The translations under genes were made by a program, and so were the position numbers. A model generated the notes under the pieces. The model made no database searches. It was not told the origin of the DNA and worked only from the letters and a program-made list of their open reading frames with translations. Source: a bacterium (GTDB taxonomy: Bacteria; Elusimicrobiota; Elusimicrobia; UBA1565; UBA9628). Taken from it: DNA of 16,718 nucleotides. This document shows positions 14,440 to 16,718 of the stretch, piece after piece (within the stretch, counting starts at the first letter, position 1; every line of letters begins with the position of its first letter). Where the stretch lies: assembly GCA_021790955.1 (NCBI GenBank), contig JAJYFI010000008.1:1-16718 (forward strand), read 5' to 3'.

Positions 14440-16416
14440 ATGCGGCGGGAAAACCCCGTATCAAGGCCCGCGCGCCCCCTCGGCTGGAGCCCGGGATTGG
14501 CCCGGGCGCACGACGCGCTCGCCGCCCTCGACAATTCCGCCGACGTCACCGTCACGGACGCCGAGGGCACGATCGTCTACGTCAACGACAGATTTTGCAA
14601 GCTATCCCGCTACTCGCGCGATGAGATCCTGGGCCAAAACCACCGGCTGCTCAATTCCGGATATCACCCCAAGGCGTTCTTCAAGGATCTTTGGGACACC
14701 GTCTTGGCCGGCAAGGTTTGGCAGGGAGACATCTGCAACCGGGCGAAGGACGGCTCGACTTTTTGGGTCACCACCACCATCACGCCCATGCTCGACGCGG
14801 CCGGAGCGCCCCGGCGCTTCGTGGTCATCCGCCACGACATCACGAAGCTCAAGGAGGTCGAGCAGGCCCTGCGCGAGAGCGAGGATAATCAACGCCTCGC
14901 CGTGGAAATCGGAGATATCGGCATGTGGTTTCATGACATGCCGAGCGACCGATTGACCTGGAGCCCCATCACCCGGCGCCAGTTCGGATTCGGGCCGCTG
15001 GAGGAAGTGACCTTCCCGCGCTTCGTCGCCGCGATCCATCCGGGAGACCGCGAAAGGGTCCTCGCCGAGATCGCCTCGGGCATCAAGGCCCGCCGCCCCT
15101 GGACGATCGAATATCGTTTTACCCGACGAGACGGGAGCGCGCGCTGGCTCGCCGTCACGGGAAAGGGCTTCTACGACGGGAAGGGGCGCTGCGTCCGGAC
15201 CGTCGGGGTCACCAGGGACATCACGGAGAAAATCACGGTGCAAGAGGAGCTGGCGCAAGCCGAGGTCCGGTTTCGCCACCTGCAGAAGATGGAGGGCATC
15301 GGACGCCTGGCCGGAGGGATCGCCCACGACTTCAACAACATCCTGACGACGATCGGCGGATACTGCGATTTCCTGCTCGCCAGCCTCCCCGGCGGCGACG
15401 CCCGCCGCGAGGACGCGGCGGAGATCCAAAAGGCCGTGCGCCACGCGACCGAGCTCACCCGCCGGCTTTTGGCTTTCGGCAGAAGACAGAACCTCTCCGT
15501 CCAGACCCTGGATTTAAACGAGCTGGCCTCGGGCTTCGCGCGGATGTTCCGCCGCCTCATGCCGGAGAACATCACGCTCCGGTTCAAGGCCGCGCGAGGC
15601 CCTTGCCTCGTCGCGGCCGATCCGGACCAAGTCGAGCAAGTCCTCATGAATCTCTGCCTCAACGCGAGGGACGCCATGCCGCAGGGCGGGCTGCTGACCA
15701 TCGAAACGGCGACGGCGTTTCTGGGAGCGGAATACACCCGAACCCATCCGGAAATCGAGGCCGGCCGCCACGCCGTGATTTCGGTCAAGGACACCGGCGG
15801 CGGCATCGACGCCGGTGTCAAGTCCCGCCTCTTCGAACCCTTCGTGACGACCAAGGAGCAGGGCAAGGGCACGGGGCTCGGCCTCGCCACCGTCTACGGG
15901 ATCGTCCGCCAAAGCCGAGGAAGCATCGACGTCAAAAGCTCCCGTGCGACCGGAACGGAGTTCAACGTCTACCTCCCGCAAGCCACGGCGGCCTCTCCGG
16001 AAAGCCGGCGAAACGCGGCGGAAAGCCCGCGCGCCGCCGAGCGTCCCGGCGAAGCCGCCTCGATCCTGCTCGTCGAGGACGACGAAGCCGTTCGGCGGCT
16101 TACCTGCCGGGTCCTGCGCGAAAACGGCTACGCCGTCGAGGAGGCCTGCGCGGGAGGCAAAGCCCTGGATCTCTTCAAGCGCCGCGAGGGGCGCTTCGAC
16201 CTGCTGCTCGCCGACATCGTCATGCCCGGGATGGGAGGCGACCAGCTGGCGAACCGCCTCTCGGCGCTCAAGCCCGGCCTCAAGGTCATCCTGATGTCCG
16301 GCTACGCCGATCAAGCCCTTCTCGACCGCGTTCGCGATCAATCCCACCCCTTCCTCCAAAAGCCCGTGAGCGTTCAGGAGCTGCTGGAAAAGGTCCGCGC
16401 GGTCCTGGGCGGATGA
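14440..16416 (+). CDS. Soluble hybrid histidine kinase, PAS-PAS-HisKA-HATPase-REC
   Basis: A 658-residue protein with no membrane segment. PAS 1 spans about residues 28-140 (TVTDAEGTIVYVNDRFC to DITKLKEVE), PAS 2 about 150-270 (PAS_3-like, ending GVTRDITEK). The HisKA box is GGIAHDFNNIL with phospho-acceptor His296. The ATPase domain has the N box (Asn408 in NLCLNARDAM), G1 (Asp451 in DTGGGID), F box FEPFVTTK and G2 (GKGTGLGLAT from 475). A linker leads to a receiver domain with Asp547/Asp548, phospho-acceptor Asp592 (LADIVMPGMGG) and Lys641 (LQKPV). It should sense a cytoplasmic signal by PAS and pass phosphate internally; no DNA-binding output or Hpt domain is present, so the partner is elsewhere. 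It is divergent from arsR with 96 bases between starts. No clear ribosome site precedes the ATG. Confidence 0.95.
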   Translation: MRRENPVSRPARPLGWSPGLARAHDALAALDNSADVTVTDAEGTIVYVNDRFCKLSRYSRDEILGQNHRLLNSGYHPKAFFKDLWDTVLAGKVWQGDICNRAKDGSTFWVTTTITPMLDAAGAPRRFVVIRHDITKLKEVEQALRESEDNQRLAVEIGDIGMWFHDMPSDRLTWSPITRRQFGFGPLEEVTFPRFVAAIHPGDRERVLAEIASGIKARRPWTIEYRFTRRDGSARWLAVTGKGFYDGKGRCVRTVGVTRDITEKITVQEELAQAEVRFRHLQKMEGIGRLAGGIAHDFNNILTTIGGYCDFLLASLPGGDARREDAAEIQKAVRHATELTRRLLAFGRRQNLSVQTLDLNELASGFARMFRRLMPENITLRFKAARGPCLVAADPDQVEQVLMNLCLNARDAMPQGGLLTIETATAFLGAEYTRTHPEIEAGRHAVISVKDTGGGIDAGVKSRLFEPFVTTKEQGKGTGLGLATVYGIVRQSRGSIDVKSSRATGTEFNVYLPQATAASPESRRNAAESPRAAERPGEAASILLVEDDEAVRRLTCRVLRENGYAVEEACAGGKALDLFKRREGRFDLLLADIVMPGMGGDQLANRLSALKPGLKVILMSGYADQALLDRVRDQSHPFLQKPVSVQELLEKVRAVLGG

Positions 16417-16441
16417 CCCGGTGATTCTGCGCAGTTTTGGC

Positions 16442-16573
16442 TCAAAGCCCCGAGAATTGGCCGCTTAAATTAAGGTAAAAAGCCAGGAGCTTATCGCCGC
16501 CCGGGCGCGCAGGTCCGGCCCCCATCTGGCGAAAACCGAGGCGCCCGTAAAGACGGATCGCCGTCTTCATCGG
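16442..16573 (-). pseudogene. C-terminal remnant of a GNAT acetyltransferase
   Basis: In this minus-strand frame the sequence PMKTAIRLYGRLGFRQMG, followed by a turn and LLAFYLNL before TGA, matches the end of GNAT N-acetyltransferases, where an A-x-x-LY-x-x-LGF motif precedes a last strand. The frame stays open upstream to the right edge, but the residues there (SLFLFRTILLNRPIVR and before) do not look like the acetyl-CoA binding region (R/Q-x-x-G-x-G/A), and the upstream DNA is the leader of the next plus-strand gene. I therefore read it as a relic, not a working gene. Confidence 0.45.
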
Positions 16574-16581
16574 TCGGACAA

Positions 16582-16607
16582 TAGGACGATTTAATAGAAT
16601 CGTCCTA
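16582..16607. repeat. Perfect 10-bp inverted repeat, 6-base loop
   Basis: TAGGACGATT, loop TAATAG, AATCGTCCTA. Neither strand has a T-run after the stem, so a Rho-independent terminator is unlikely. It lies 31 bases before the start of the antiporter gene and could be an operator or an RNA hairpin in its leader. Confidence 0.7.
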
Positions 16608-16637
16608 AACAGAAAGAGCGAATCGCGCACTTCCGAC

Positions 16638-16718
16638 ATGCACCTGATAACCTCGTTATTGCTGCTTTTGGTGGCCGCGCGCGTCTGCGGAGAATTCGCG
16701 GAGCGCTTGAGGCAGCCG
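16638..16718 (+). CDS. N-terminus of a probable Kef-type (CPA2) cation/proton antiporter, cut by right edge
   Basis: From ATG at 16638 the frame reads MHLITSLLLLLVAARVCGEF then AERLRQP to the edge. A first apolar helix followed by AAR-x-x-GE-x-AERL-x-QP is how many CPA2 (KefB/NapA-like) Na+ or K+/H+ antiporters begin, where the next residues are usually the conserved 'vlGEllaGi.lGP'. Only 27 codons are visible, so the family call rests on this short match. No good Shine-Dalgarno is seen; a purine run (GAAAGAG near 16612) is too far upstream. Confidence 0.65.
   Translation, partial: MHLITSLLLLLVAARVCGEFAERLRQP

Noticed and set aside
16582..16607. Inverted repeat as Rho-independent terminator of the kinase gene
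   Set aside because: The stem is AT-mixed and followed by AAACAG, not a T-run, and lies 166 bases past the stop.

Overview
The window is GC-rich bacterial DNA, densely coded, with no tRNA, rRNA, insertion sequence, phage gene or CRISPR array that I can see. Four exported lipoprotein or signal-peptide proteins with lipoboxes or AxA-type cleavage sites point to a Gram-negative envelope. The mix of unrecognised repeat-type lipoproteins, a long atypical transketolase and a PAS hybrid kinase would fit an environmental lineage such as Elusimicrobiota, but that placement is an inference from general look, not from a marker gene.

Left third (1-5854, all minus strand): a six-gene envelope cluster in two transcription units. 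The first unit begins at an extended -10 promoter (5881-5889) and encodes an 11-repeat ankyrin lipoprotein, a TPR-like lipoprotein and an exported coiled-coil protein, with stop/start overlaps of 13 and 4 bases. The second begins at a TTGACA/CATAAT promoter (2352-2381) and encodes a small exported protein, a lipoprotein with a CsgG/PelC-like core, and an exported TPR protein that runs off the left edge. The last two overlap by one base. No gene here has a confident name; this is the best candidate in the window for an undescribed system.

Middle (5923-12499): an aldo/keto reductase followed 11 bases later by a cytoplasmic S9 prolyl-oligopeptidase-family peptidase (minus strand, one operon). 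Divergent from them is a secreted trypsin-like serine protease (plus strand), then a 797-residue transketolase-family ThDP enzyme whose Mg-binding GDG motif reads GEG.

Right third (12463-16718): an arsenic resistance operon on the minus strand, arsR-arsC-acr3, with a near-consensus promoter and a 20-base imperfect palindrome between the -10 box and the arsR start that could be the ArsR operator. ArsC would reduce arsenate with thioredoxin, Acr3 would export arsenite, and ArsR would derepress the operon when arsenite binds. Divergent from arsR is a soluble hybrid histidine kinase (PAS-PAS-HisKA-HATPase-REC). After it come the C-terminal remnant of a GNAT acetyltransferase (minus strand), a perfect 10-bp inverted repeat, and the first 27 codons of a probable Kef-type (CPA2) cation/proton antiporter cut by the right edge.

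No gene-free gap exceeds about 225 bases; the longest, 16417-16637, holds the GNAT remnant and the inverted repeat.
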